Shown here in pieces: positions 24,816-35,300 of a stretch of DNA of 64,000 bases; position 1 is the first letter of the stretch, and the number at the start of each line of letters is the position of its first letter. Below the pieces are notes generated by a model. That model was not told where the DNA came from and ran no database searches. It saw only the letters and a list, made by a program, of their open reading frames with translations. Position numbers and translations under genes: made by a program. This DNA comes from Orbilia blumenaviensis (taxonomy: Eukaryota > Ascomycota > Orbiliomycetes > Orbiliales > Orbiliaceae). The stretch is taken from contig JAVHNS010000010.1 of assembly GCA_036872755.1 (NCBI GenBank), positions 682,001-746,000 of the forward strand. Reading direction: 5' to 3'.

Positions 24816-26133
24816 ATGGCTTACGAAACTAGTTCGAAAGAAAGGGCGGGGCAGAAGCGTGAAGTGACCGATCGTACTTCACGCCGCCCTGTATACCACG
24901 AGACCGTTGCGGCGTCGGATGTCGGATTTATGGTTAAGGGTATGGAAAATGTGGGTTTGGAAGGGAATGATCTTTTGAAGACGCAGGTATGGTTCTTTTT
25001 TCTTTATAAATATATATATATATATTTGGCCCTGACTCTGAATATAGACAAGCGGGGGAAATAGACAGGAGACTACTGGTATTGACCAACGAAGTTCTGG
25101 TGCCCGACAGCCAGGAAAGGAACCACATGATTCCGGCAAAACCGGCCAAGAGAATGCTTCCGATAAACGCCAAGGTGTCTCGCGGATATTAGCTATGTTT
25201 AAATTGCCGGTGTCGTTGGAAATCCGATATCACCGGTTCCCCACAGGCCGATCGAAAGAACGAAGTATGGCCTTGCAATTAGGGCCCAAAATTTCCGACC
25301 GGATGAGTCATGATGGTTATATATCATTCGAAGAGGAAGAGGAAGAGGGATCTGAGGCGGAGTTTAAGGAGGAGGAAGAAGAAGAGAAAGAGGAAGAAGA
25401 AGACGGTGACTATGACGAAGAAGAGGAAGAAGGGGACGGTGACTATGACTATGACGAAGAGGAGTTCGACTATGACGAAAATGACGAGAACGAACTGGAA
25501 GTCGAGAAACTACAGTTTTTCTGGAAACGATCCCTAATTAAAATTAAGGAAGAAAAGTGGGAGAGGGCAGAGAAATATTACCGCGCCGCTCTCAGTATCA
25601 TCGATGCAGCGCGAAGTCGACCTCGACTGAAAAGGTTAATTTCAAAGATTAATTATGATGATTCGCCACACCGTGGACGTATAAATTTCGAAGTACAAGC
25701 GGCGTACCTATCCTTCGGACTTGCAGGCGCTCAGCTAGAGCAGAAGAAAGCTAGTGAAGTGTTAGAGACTCTTTCCAAGTTGCCTATTGAAATAGTGGAC
25801 GGCATGAAAGGTCGGTCATTTGCGGAAGAATTGAATGCTCGGGCATATTATCAACTCGGGGATTATAAAGAGGCAAGGCATCGATGTAGAAGGGCGATCA
25901 AACTCAGAAAAGAGCCGATTGGGCATCCCAGGAAGGCAAAAACAATTGAACTCATGATAGACATACTGGAAAAGATTGAGGGCCGAGATGGCACGGAGCG
26001 TGCTTTTTACAAGTCAATGCTGCAATCTGACCCTGGGGTAGACACGGGAAGTGATCACGACGAAGATACGCAAGTCGTGCCATCTCCAGTCGACAGGAAG
26101 GGTGGCAAGGCTAAACGCCGTAGACGAGACTAG
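24816..26133 (+). CDS. Acidic protein with TPR-like helical repeats
   Basis: Two exons, join(24816..24986, 25048..26133), give 418 aa. The 61-nt intron (GTATGG...ATATAG) is phase 0 and removes an in-frame TAG. Using the later AG at 25064 would shift the frame, so the 25047 acceptor is preferred. Residues 1-145 are polar and disordered. About 150-205 is an extreme Glu/Asp tract with D-Y-D-E steps. From about 208 there are paired helices of TPR type: W-E-R-A-E-K-Y-Y-R-A-A-L, then A-Y-L-S-F-G-L-A-G-A-Q-L, then A-R-A-Y-Y-Q-L-G-D-Y-K-E-A and R-A-I-K-L-R-K. The C-terminus is basic (K-R-R-R-R), a possible nuclear signal. TPR folds bind other proteins; the partner is unknown. The start ATG is the first in frame but is not certain. 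Confidence 0.65.
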
Positions 26134-26700
26134 GGCGAAGGGTAGTCTCAGCAGCCCTTCTCGCGTTGATGAGGAGAGCGGGATAGAGCGGTTTAAGATA
26201 GTTTAGAGCCTTCATTAATCCGAACTTTGTAAACTATGAACTTAAATTACTAAATTTATAAAGAATTTCATAGAAATTTTCCACTAAGCCCCATAAAACA
26301 TGATCTTATCGTATAGGTTAGCTATCAAACCGTCCTGAGAACCATACCCATTCTCCCCCGGTAGTTTACAAAACAGAGTAAATGCTGCAGTACTAGTTCA
26401 CAGGCTACGTTCTAGCTAATCCGAATTCTTTTCGGTGCGGAGGTTCACCAAGCTCTCTTCTTATCGATTCTGCAATTAATTCTACCCCTCAGTCGAAGAA
26501 ATTTGGGACTCTAAAGAGTATACTGTCGACAGACGAGACTAGAGCTAGATTTTGTCTTAAAGCGCCTAATTAGCTGAAGTCAAGGCTAATTATATATATA
26601 TATATATATTATATTCGAGAGAGTTTATCGCCCACACTAATACTGTCTACCTATCTGCATATATATCTATCTTGACACATCCATCACTAATTGAAAGGTT
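26134..26700. other. Convergent intergenic region with a (TA) repeat
   Basis: This AT-rich spacer separates the ends of the TPR-like gene and the F-box gene. It contains a (TA)n run of about 19 nt at 26591-26609 and no gene. Confidence 0.6.
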
Positions 26701-27615
26701 TTATAGGATATAATCTCGCATATTGAACTGAGTCCTTGAAAGCCTATCCCTAGTAGCCCGCATCACTCTGAAAGGATTTCCTTTCAAATAATCTTCATCC
26801 TGGTGATATATATTTACGGACAACTTCAAAAAACAATCATCCTCACCTCCATAACTATAACTTCGCAACTCAAACCGTAGCTCGTAAGGCTCTAAGATCC
26901 GCAATTCAACTCGTCTTATGGCGTCCCTAACCCTTCTTCGAGCCCGTTCTACGAGTTCCCGGATAGTGGTTATTTCATATACATGGAACTTCTTCCGGAT
27001 CGTTGTTTTTAGCTTCTGGGTGTAGAATTCGTCTGGCTTGTTTCCAAATGTGCAGGAAATATCGAACCAAAGCTTTATGATATCAGAATCCCGTCTGCGA
27101 TATTCGTCAGAATCGTATCCGTTATGTCCTTCAATCACACTTCTGTATCCTTGGCGTGTCTGCCAGGCGACACTTTCACCTCGTGCATCATCTGAAAGAA
27201 ATTTACAAACTCGATCGTTAAGAACGTCGAATGAGGAAATATCAAGCCTTGTGGTTTTTGTTTGGCTGTTGGTCCCTTCTTCTGCGCTTAGGCTATCGTG
27301 TATGAAATAGTCATTTGTCGCTCCATTTTTAATCGTGCAACCGAAGAATATGCCCCTAAGACTTGTAGCCCGTCGTCCACCGGTACCGACGTAGTCTTCT
27401 GCGTACAACTGTAATAGCTTATGGGCCAAAGTTGGTTGTTTGCTGCCAGGGACGACTCCGTAGTTGTATTGGGAATTGGATTTAACGGAAGCCTCTGTAA
27501 TAATTGCGTTCCAGAGTTTGCAGACTTGGGCGACGTTGGTAAGGTCGTAAAATGAGGTTACTAAAGAGAGTATTTGGATGTGAAGCTCTAGCGGAAGAGT
27601 TTTGATGCTCGCCAT
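26701..27615 (-). CDS. F-box protein
   Basis: A single frame of 304 aa. The F-box is at residues 5-45: L-P-L-E-L-H-I-Q-I-L, then L-T-N-V-A-Q-V-C-K-L-W-N. This is the Skp1-binding motif of SCF ubiquitin-ligase adaptors. The rest has no WD40 or LRR repeats. It is rich in charged residues, with a long Arg/Glu helix at about 215-240, and resembles the lineage-specific F-box-only proteins expanded in many filamentous fungi. It probably recruits a substrate to the SCF complex, but the substrate is unknown. The ATG lies directly before A-S-I-K-T-L-P-L-E-L, the normal distance to an N-terminal F-box. Confidence 0.82.
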   Translation of the reverse strand: MASIKTLPLELHIQILSLVTSFYDLTNVAQVCKLWNAIITEASVKSNSQYNYGVVPGSKQPTLAHKLLQLYAEDYVGTGGRRATSLRGIFFGCTIKNGATNDYFIHDSLSAEEGTNSQTKTTRLDISSFDVLNDRVCKFLSDDARGESVAWQTRQGYRSVIEGHNGYDSDEYRRRDSDIIKLWFDISCTFGNKPDEFYTQKLKTTIRKKFHVYEITTIRELVERARRRVRDAIRRVELRILEPYELRFELRSYSYGGEDDCFLKLSVNIYHQDEDYLKGNPFRVMRATRDRLSRTQFNMRDYIL

Positions 27616-28192
27616 TTGTGTCTGGACGTTTCTGTAACTAATTGATGAGCTGGAATTTCAATGCGGTTTTGTGTAAAGTTAAACTCCCAGCTTAGGATTC
27701 GAAGTACCTCTATTAAAATAAACATAGAATACTACTAGATAGAATATGTATTATAAGGCGGAATTTGTCGGCTTTTATCCTCAAAAAACTCGGACTCATA
27801 GTCCAAGTACCTACTGATACGCGCCTGGCTAATGTTATGGCGAGCGTCGGCATGAAGGCTTGGCTTGAATATATCGGCTCCACTTGCTGGCACAGGAACA
27901 TCTACAACTCAATTCTCGGTACGGCCGACTGGCTTTGCTTAGCCACACTTGAGGTTTAGCAAGTGACACCGCTTTACTTTCCATATACGCTATCACTCAT
28001 AGGTCTAAAATAATTAACTGGGACTGTTTATCAATTTAGTTGTGAGTTTCCTAAACCGGCTTTATCAGTTTTACTAGTGCTAACGAGCACCTAACTATCT
28101 CGTGGAGCCGAAACGTCTCAGATGTTAGAGAATGTTTCTGGATACATAGATGGTGCATGCAACTATGTTTTATAAACTAGCTTGACTAATGA
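27616..28192. other. Intergenic, nothing recognised
   Basis: About 0.6 kb of AT-rich sequence between the F-box gene and the decayed vWA/E2 gene. Short frames only. Confidence 0.4.
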
Positions 28193-28594
28193 CTACACAT
28201 GTAAACGACCCAAAGGGGTTGAATATAGTACTAAATGGGATATCGTGGATTTTGTGCTTGCTTCAATCTCGGATATAAGCTCTTGCCTTATTTTAAGAGT
28301 ATGGGCTTTCATGTTGGTTTTGAAACGGTTTTGAAAAGCAATTTCATCCGAATTATAGTCAAGGGTGATAACGGTATTCCTAGAAATCGTAGTTGGTGAA
28401 ATCGCATATTCCGTAGACCCCCTAATGGGGCTGGATATCACTTACACCATGTCAGAAACCTCGGGGAAGAGCAGAAGGTCCCGTATAGGGTTTAACGGCT
28501 GCACATTCGATGTATCTGCGGTCAAGTTTCCTGTGGATCTAGTTAGTTAACCACCCCCAAAATTCTGGACTATGCGGCTATGTCCATGACTAAA

Positions 28595-28607
28595 GGTACC
28601 TAGGTAG
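28595..28607. repeat. CCTAGGTA-type palindromic motif (GGTACCTAGGTAG)
   Basis: Another copy of the dispersed palindrome described in the findings, lying inside the decayed vWA/E2 gene. Confidence 0.6.
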
Positions 28608-29658
28608 TTACAGGTAGAGAATAATGTCTATCGAGTACGCTGTGGTACAGTTTCCCACACTTAATGTCTGAGTGACGAATTTCAGTTAGGAAGCGGGATT
28701 CTGGTGGGAATAGTGGGTACCGGATGTTCTCCCATGTCTAGATACACAATGAATCCTCCGTTTTCGTAAGCAGTTTCTTGGGGACCTGCCATAACGATTT
28801 TTCGGAATCCGATGTTCGTCTCAGAGACAAATACATCATGCTAAGGATGTGGATTGTCGGCGATCTTACGGAGTTCGGAGAGGATCCGTATCCTCCTTGT
28901 CCCCAGCTTTTTTGTGGATTTGTTTTGGCTTTTTTTTGGCCCTGAGTAGTATCGGGGTAGGCTCTACCAGGTAAACCTACATTTGGCATTTGGGGGTTCC
29001 TTGCATCTAGGGAATCCGTCTGACTGTGTTACGAATGATCTTGAAATCTTTGGCGGCCATTTTTGTTTGAGCTTTTCTAACAGACTTAAAACGGGCTCTA
29101 ACTCCCCAAAGTCTATAGCTTCCTCAAGTTATTTGAGCTTGAACTTGTAGCCATCCGTATTTTCCCGCAACGACGTTAGATAGTTGTAACTGGCTTGGCC
29201 AATGCAGAAAGAGTCTATTACGATCTTTTCTTTCCTAGCCTCCTTTTAGATATTTTCTTGAGATATTTTTGATGCATTATCGGCGCCATCAGAAAGACAT
29301 ATAATCATCCTCCTCCTCCTCTTCATTTTTAGAAACTTCTCACCTCGGCTTTTGAGCTCATCGATCGCTTTGTTGAGGGCACCCTAGAGTTTAGTTCCTC
29401 CGAGTGGCTACATTTGAAGTGTCTTTCCCCGAAAATATTCCACTACATAAGTTGGAGATTGTAATACTTTGAACTGGGAGCCAAAAAGTGGTAAGACCGT
29501 AGTGGTTAGCGTAGTTATAAGCTAGTGTCCTGTTAACGAAGCTTGAAAATATATCTTTACAAAATTCAAGCCTATTTAAGGAACCCGACTTTTTAAATCT
29601 TTCCGCGCATTCATTATCGCGCCTGTTAAGTTTGAACTTTATAGAAGCATACATCACA

Positions 29659-29677
29659 TACCTAGGTATATAGGTAC
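29659..29677. repeat. CCTAGGTA-type palindromic motif
   Basis: Reads TACCTAGGTATATAGGTAC, near the upstream border of the decayed vWA/E2 gene. Confidence 0.6.
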
Positions 29678-29690
29678 TTTCGTGCATGTA

Positions 29691-30045
29691 CGCACAGAGT
29701 ATGCAATCTTTTTCTCTTCCCCGACCACATTGTGTACTTACATGAAATTCGGACGAAGATCCGGATGTCGATGTAAAGGGAGATCAAGTAATCCAAAAGC
29801 ATACACCTATGCGTATGGGGGCACAAAGTGATAAAACACTTACTTTCATAAAAAAAATTAACAGTTGAAAGTCTATAGTAGTAGTACCTGTCTTGGCGTT
29901 GAGAGTACCGTAAATACAGGGCGGTTACCAACTGATTCACAGGCTGGCTGATTATAAACTCTGCTAGCTAACTATGTGATCGTAATGCTTGTACAGAGAC
30001 AGGTATATTGAGCAGATTGTCGCTATGGTATAGTGTCGTTAAAAT
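29691..30045. other. Intergenic, possible remains of the vWA gene start
   Basis: The sequence is AT-rich. The metal-binding D-x-S-x-S motif that should open the vWA domain of the neighbouring relic was not found here in any frame. Confidence 0.4.
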
Positions 30046-30287
30046 ATGGCGTATAAAAGGGGTCAAAATACACTGAAGTCAGAAACACATATTAAACTCA
30101 TAAACACATACTAAACTCTAAGTGAGATTTTGGTATGATAGAAATCTGGTATAAGTATGCTAAATTAATGTATTTGTGACAGAAATCTAGCATAAGTATG
30201 TTAAATTAACGTTTTTATGCCAGATGTCTCTCGCGCCAAGATCTCGCTTAAAGATTCGGTGTGTGGTTTGTAAGTTGAGTATGTTTG
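30046..30287. mobile_element. MITE-like element, copy 1 (near complete)
   Basis: The left end reads ATGGCGTATAAAAGGGGTCA. The right end (TCTCGCTTAAAGATTCGGTG...) is an imperfect inverted copy of the left arm (...ACTCTAAGTGAGA). Inside, a roughly 45-bp unit is tandemly repeated (GATAGAAATCTGGTATAAGT / GACAGAAATCTAGCATAAGT). The right half matches a second copy at 40746-40870 over more than 80 bp. There is no coding capacity, so this is a non-autonomous element. No clear target-site duplication was found, and the boundaries are approximate. Confidence 0.65.
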
Positions 30288-30972
30288 TATAGTATATCAA
30301 AACACCACCCTTGGTAGTATTGTTGCAGCACCACTCTTAAAGATGCTATTGCAGTATCATTGTTTTATTTCATCTTCCCTACTTCCCTGCGATAGGTTGA
30401 TACGTCGCACTGCCTGACTTTACGAGGAAAGAAAGAAAAATTCTACAAGGCTGCACCCCAGCCCTTTGGACCCGGCCGCTTCCCGGGATACATAGTACTC
30501 TACTGGTATTCAAGAAAATACACATGTGTTTGGCAAGCCAGACCTGGACCTTCTCACGACGTATGCTGGTACTTTGATATCTAACAGTATCAAAGCTTCT
30601 AACTGGAGAAACAACTCCTTTTTTTGAGGCACTTGATCGTGTACCTGTCCTATGAACTAAGACAAATAGGATACTCATAGAAAAATTACAGACTGTAAAT
30701 GATAATTGATAGTGGAGTATCGCTAATAAATGTCATTTAGCTATTCTTCTAATGTATAGCGCTACTTTCCAACAAATACAATGCTCGGTATTCTATCCTA
30801 GCTAGTCCCACAAATCATGCGGCATGCCATCTTTTCTAGGTATATACAAAGTTTATTTCCCATCTATGGCCCTTCTGCTTCTAAACATGTAACTCCATGT
30901 ATGTAAAAAAAACCCACGTTTCTCTTTAAATCATGTCGCCCTATATACTCTTGCACGAGTTGGAGGGATTCT
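30288..30972. other. Intergenic, nothing recognised
   Basis: Spacer and probable 3' UTR of the GEgh16-type gene. A minus-strand frame at 30379-30678 has no supporting features. Confidence 0.4.
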
Positions 30973-32586
30973 TTAGAAGTAGTCGATGTCCTCAACGTTG
31001 TCTGGGACTTCTTCCTCCTTGCGACCTTCCTTGACCTCTTCGGCCTCCTCCTTAAGTTGTTCCTTAGTTTCACCATCAATCTTTTCCTTCTCCACTTCTT
31101 TGAGGTCTTCTGGATCGATATCTTCTCCACCAGTAGCAGCATCAACCTCCTCTTTTGTAGGGGTCTTAGTAGCAGGAGGGGCCTTGGTAGTTGATATAAC
31201 GTCACTGATAGAGGGGACAGCACCCTTTCCACCAGGGTTAGCAGAAGAGGTAACCGTAGTGACTTGAGGAGCCTTGGTAACGGTGACGGTGCTATCTTCA
31301 GTAACAGTGATGGCACCCTCTTCGGTAACGGTGACGGTAGCATCCTTAACAACGGTAGTTGGTAGGGCGTTGGTGACGGTAACAACTTGTTTCCTAGTAA
31401 AAGTTGTTCTCCGGACGCCATTACCTACGGTCACAGTGAGAACCATGCCATTGGTAACACTGACGGTCGAAACCTGAGTGACAGTAACAACACTGGTCTG
31501 TGGGACAGCGACAACGTCACCCTTGGTCACAGTGAGTTCTGCGCCCTTGGTGACAAAGACGGTTTGTGGGGGGAGTCTGATGATGGAAACAATAGGTTTC
31601 GGTGGTGGGTCTACGATTTGCTGGATGGGAAAGCAACCACCGAAGGGCCCGTTCCTAAGAAGGTGATATGGTCAGCTTTGTATATGAAATACTATGGTGC
31701 TGGTCTTGTAAAACAACAACCCCCCTGGGGGACAAAAGGAGAGCAGCTTCGTGTGAGCACTTACTTAGCAAAGTTCTCACAACGAATCATGCAGACTTTC
31801 TTGAGACCGTTATAGTCATTGTGGCAGTTCAAATGGGTGGGTAATTGCACGGTAAACTGGCAAAGCTTCTGGACGCCTTTCAGGTTCAAGGAGTTCTTAT
31901 CACCATGGCACTTGTTGTGTACGACTGGCACATCCCACTTGAAATTTTGTCCTGTAACTCCATCTTCAAGTCTGCATTTGAAGGGGCCACCACCATCAAG
32001 ATTCACCTATAGAACAATACTGGATTTAGTAATGATAGGGAAGGGATATAGTTAGGTATATAAGTTAAGATATGTAGCTTACCTGCCATACCAACACGTT
32101 GACCGCACCACCAGCAGTGACTTTAGCAACTCCGTTCCTAAGGCCTTTTCGACCAGAGGCAATATCGTGTCTCACTCCCTTTTTTTTCTCACTGTCCACC
32201 GTCCACCACATCATATCTTGGATGTTAATATGCGCTCCGTGGGGGGCATCTTGCGACCACAGCCAGCCCTTCTTTTTATTCCACAGAGCCAGGTTGTGTT
32301 TTTGGTACCACGAAGTTACAGACCAAATCGAAACACCGCAACCCTGAGGGGTATAGCCTTTCCACCACCCAGTATGTACAGCCCTTCGGTTGAAAACTGC
32401 AATATCAGCCTGCTGGGGCCATTGAGCGAATCCTTTACGATGAAATCCCGAATTAAATCCGAGGCCAAAGCCGTGGATACTTCCGTCTTTATTGCCCCAT
32501 GTGTCTACGAAGACGCAATGGGCAGACGAAAGATCAGCGAATGTGAGGACGGTAACCGCCGCGTTAATGAGAGTGGAAAAATGCAT
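30973..32586 (-). CDS. GEgh16-family (Egh16-like, DUF3129) secreted protein with Val/Thr repeat tail
   Basis: Three exons, complement(30973..31654, 31765..32006, 32083..32586), give 475 aa. Residues 1-22 are a signal peptide (M-H-F-S-T-L-I ... L-S-S-A), predicted to be cut before H23-C24. The core shows the family pattern: A-G-G-A-V-N-V-L-V-W-Q, then V-N-L-D-G-G-G-P-F-K-C, Q-L-P-T-H-L-N-C, and K-N-G-P-F-G-G-C-F-P-I-Q-Q. From about residue 285 comes an unusual region of V-T-V-T-type repeats, then a Glu/Lys-rich acidic tail ending D-Y-F. There is no GPI signal. Family members are fungal surface or secreted proteins induced during host or surface contact in several species; biochemical activity is not settled. 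The tail is an extension beyond the usual family length. Introns GTAAGC...TATAG and GTAAGT...CTTAG keep the frame. Confidence 0.85.
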
Positions 32587-35300
32587 GACTGTCGTTTGTT
32601 TCTTTCGAAACCGTATAAAAAGAGTGTGGGGATTCAACGAAAGGAAGTATGAACGAAAGGAAGGACTGCTGTAACCTACAGCTTGGTAAGACCGATGGTG
32701 AGTCTATCTTCTGGGCGGGATGAAGACATCCTTTTATATGTAACTGTTGATTCTGAACCTCTATATCTTTACTAAGGAATACATTGATACATCCATCGAT
32801 CGTTCTCTTTGCTAACCGGGTAGAGGAATCGATATGAAATTCGCTATAAAAAAAATGACAGTCCTTCCGAACTTTGAGTCCATCAAATCCTTGTTTGATA
32901 ACTGGAAACGAGAGTGGTTTGATAGAAAAGTCGTCCGATCGCAGTTTAACCAAAACCGACAGAGTCCCGGATCAAAGAAAATAGCTGTTCGGAAAATAAT
33001 AGTGACAACGATGCTAAGGGGATCCGCATCGATGATACTAAAATGACTGCCCTGAGCGCGGCAGGGTATTCCAGTCTCAGTCATCGCGCATAGGTGCATC
33101 GTGCATGGATGCATCGCACCTTACGTTCAACTTTGCAGATAAGCTTAAATTTGCGAGGCGGTGTTTCTACCCGTTTTCCTTTTTTCATGAAACATTCCAT
33201 GCGGCTTTTGCTTGTGCTGCATCAAACACCTTCGCATCAAACATCCAACTAAGGGGATGTGTTGTATTTTATTTTCGTTGTAAGTATAGAACAGATTAAC
33301 ACTATCATTACTATTACTATTACCGATTGCGATCAATTAACTACCTGGGAAGTTTAGTGTTTCCGAGTTTGGGACGGCTACCTGCCTAAATGATAGCGGC
33401 TACTAATGGAACTCCTGTCCTCTACTCACACTGGCAACTGGCTCGCTCGTCCGCGGAATTCCGTTGCCCCGATTACTGAATAATTGAGTAGTTAACGCCA
33501 TTTTGGCACCAAACTTAAATTCTTATATTTTACCATCAACTTGAAGGTGTACCGTACCAGCTTAGCAGGTTTTTTCTGAACGAACTAGCCGACCTATACT
33601 TATAGGTCCCCTATTGATGAACCAGCCTACAACCCTAAAACCGGCTGCTGACATGTCCATAACCTCGCCGGTGCTATCATTGTTTATAGAGGAGCATTAA
33701 TCACAGGTGCGGGGTACTAATCTGAACGTACAGCTCCGGGGTGTATTCCGTGCACCTAAGGCCAAGTAAAACTCTCCTGTCATTTCTGCCAAGTTTTTAA
33801 CGAGACCAAATAGGGTTCAAGGAACCGGCTCTAACCAAAAGGCCAAGATCTGGGATCGATCCAACACCACAATTTCCTGGTCTCGGCTACGAGCACCCTT
33901 GGCCGCAACGATTGCCGATGCATGCTACCTAAGAAGCGCTACGGATTTGCGAAAAGTATAATATTTAATTATTATAAGCCGACGTTGCTTGATCTATAGG
34001 AACTAGGGCTCGAAGCAGAGTGATTCGGTGACGATGCCTAAACAGGTTTGGGAGCACAGAAAAGCGGATAATGATCTAGAGCTCACACGGTGGTATTCGT
34101 GTATTTTTACTATATATTTACTTGGCCGATATGATCTATTAATTCTTAGATACTTGATCCCGCGACTAGAACAATCAAGACTGGCGAGGAATCCATGGAT
34201 CACGGGACCTCCCGAAGACCCTGTCTCGGCTTTAGGTTGACACCAGTTCTTACTAGGCTAGACCAATGGATTCACTACCTTTCTACAAAGTACTAGCCAG
34301 TATATATAAGCTCAGTAAGCTCTATATACGCTAATTTCTCCGTTACAATGCTAAATGTCGGTTAGCTATAATTCATAAAGCCGCGGGCTGTGTCTTAACT
34401 TATGGAAAATTTTAGACTTTTCTAAAGGCTCTAAGGGTCTGGCTATATTAATAAATTATAATAATCAAGTCCCGTTAGCGCATATAGGCCTAGTCTATGC
34501 AAATAAGCATACGTATGTTCAAGGGTTTAGTGTATTCGTATTGGTGTAACACGTCCACTTCGGAAATAGCGCTTTCGCGTTTATGGAGGCAAAAATGGCC
34601 TTGTGTATGGAGTATGAAGCAGAAATATCCCGGAGATATCCCGAATTCCGAAAACACTATAACCAACCTATCAAAATCTAACCGGGAACTACACTCTTCA
34701 GTTTATTTCTTTTAAGCTTTTGTGATGCTGTAGCATATGTCGAAGTCATCCACCGCTGCTACGGCCAAATTTTAGTAGCTTGCGCAACGCATTATCAGTG
34801 TTCATACAAGATGCGGCTTCCAATCAGGGTTGCAGATTCGCTGCGCTTCTGGATTTCAAAGAAGCCTCACCCACCCGCTCTTTCACAACTGAGGTCGTAA
34901 TCGCCAAAATCAAGAATTGCATGTAGCGGAACCCCTATTGAGTCGGTAAGTTTTTAACCCCTCAAATCAGAAGAATTATTTCCAATAAAATATACTGGGA
35001 TAAAGGAGATAAATACTGAACGTCTGTATACACTATTTTATCGATGTGACAGAATCGGAGTTGGAGTATTTTTAAACCTCTAAGTAAATGCGAGCTGTGG
35101 CGACTTGATAATCGGAAATTCTTATTAAGTTTTCGTGAGTTGGCCGTAAGCAAGTAATCATGGAAATACCAACTTCAGCTAGGGAACTTGATTAGCTGAG
35201 CGCAGTGGTTCTAAATAAAAAAGATATAATGCTCATAAAACTGAGATGTCCACAAACACTAGTCTACACGGAGAATCAGTCTTTTCTATAATACGACTAA
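32587..35300. other. 2.7-kb AT-rich gene-poor spacer
   Basis: Only short frames without start context. Around 33770-33850 one frame shows C-x2-C-like spacing broken by stops, too weak to call a zinc-finger relic. Confidence 0.45.

Larger units (their letters stand above)
28193..29690 (-). pseudogene. Decayed vWA + ubiquitin-conjugating (UBC/E2-like) fusion gene
   Basis: Read on the minus strand from about 29640 to 28190. The pieces are: a vWA N-terminal segment (F-V-N-R-T-L-A-Y-N-Y-A-N-H-Y-G-L-T-T-F); after a frameshift, G-S-Q-F-K-V-L-Q-S-P; then I-I-C-L-S-D-G-A-D-N with the vWA acidic site; then an E2-like core (H-D-V-F-V-S-E-T-N-I, then K-I-V-M-A-G-P-Q-E-T-A-Y-E and G-G-F-I-V-Y-L-D-M-G). 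The last piece is N-T-V-I-T-L-D-Y-N-S-D-E-I-A-F. Stops TAG, TAG, TAA and TAA interrupt the vWA part, with more stops and frameshifts after it. The segment that should hold the E2 catalytic cysteine (about 28450-28690) is not recognisable. Fungi have intact vWA-UBC proteins of this order. It is a relic, not a working gene. Boundaries are approximate. Confidence 0.72.

Noticed and set aside
30864..31421. 185-codon minus frame overlapping the GEgh16-type gene
   Set aside because: It is another frame of exon 3; the Leu/Pro/Arg-rich string reflects the underlying Val/Thr repeat codons.
33720..33960. Possible C2H2 zinc-finger relic
   Set aside because: Only one C-x2-C-like pair in a frame with two stops; not enough to support a pseudogene.
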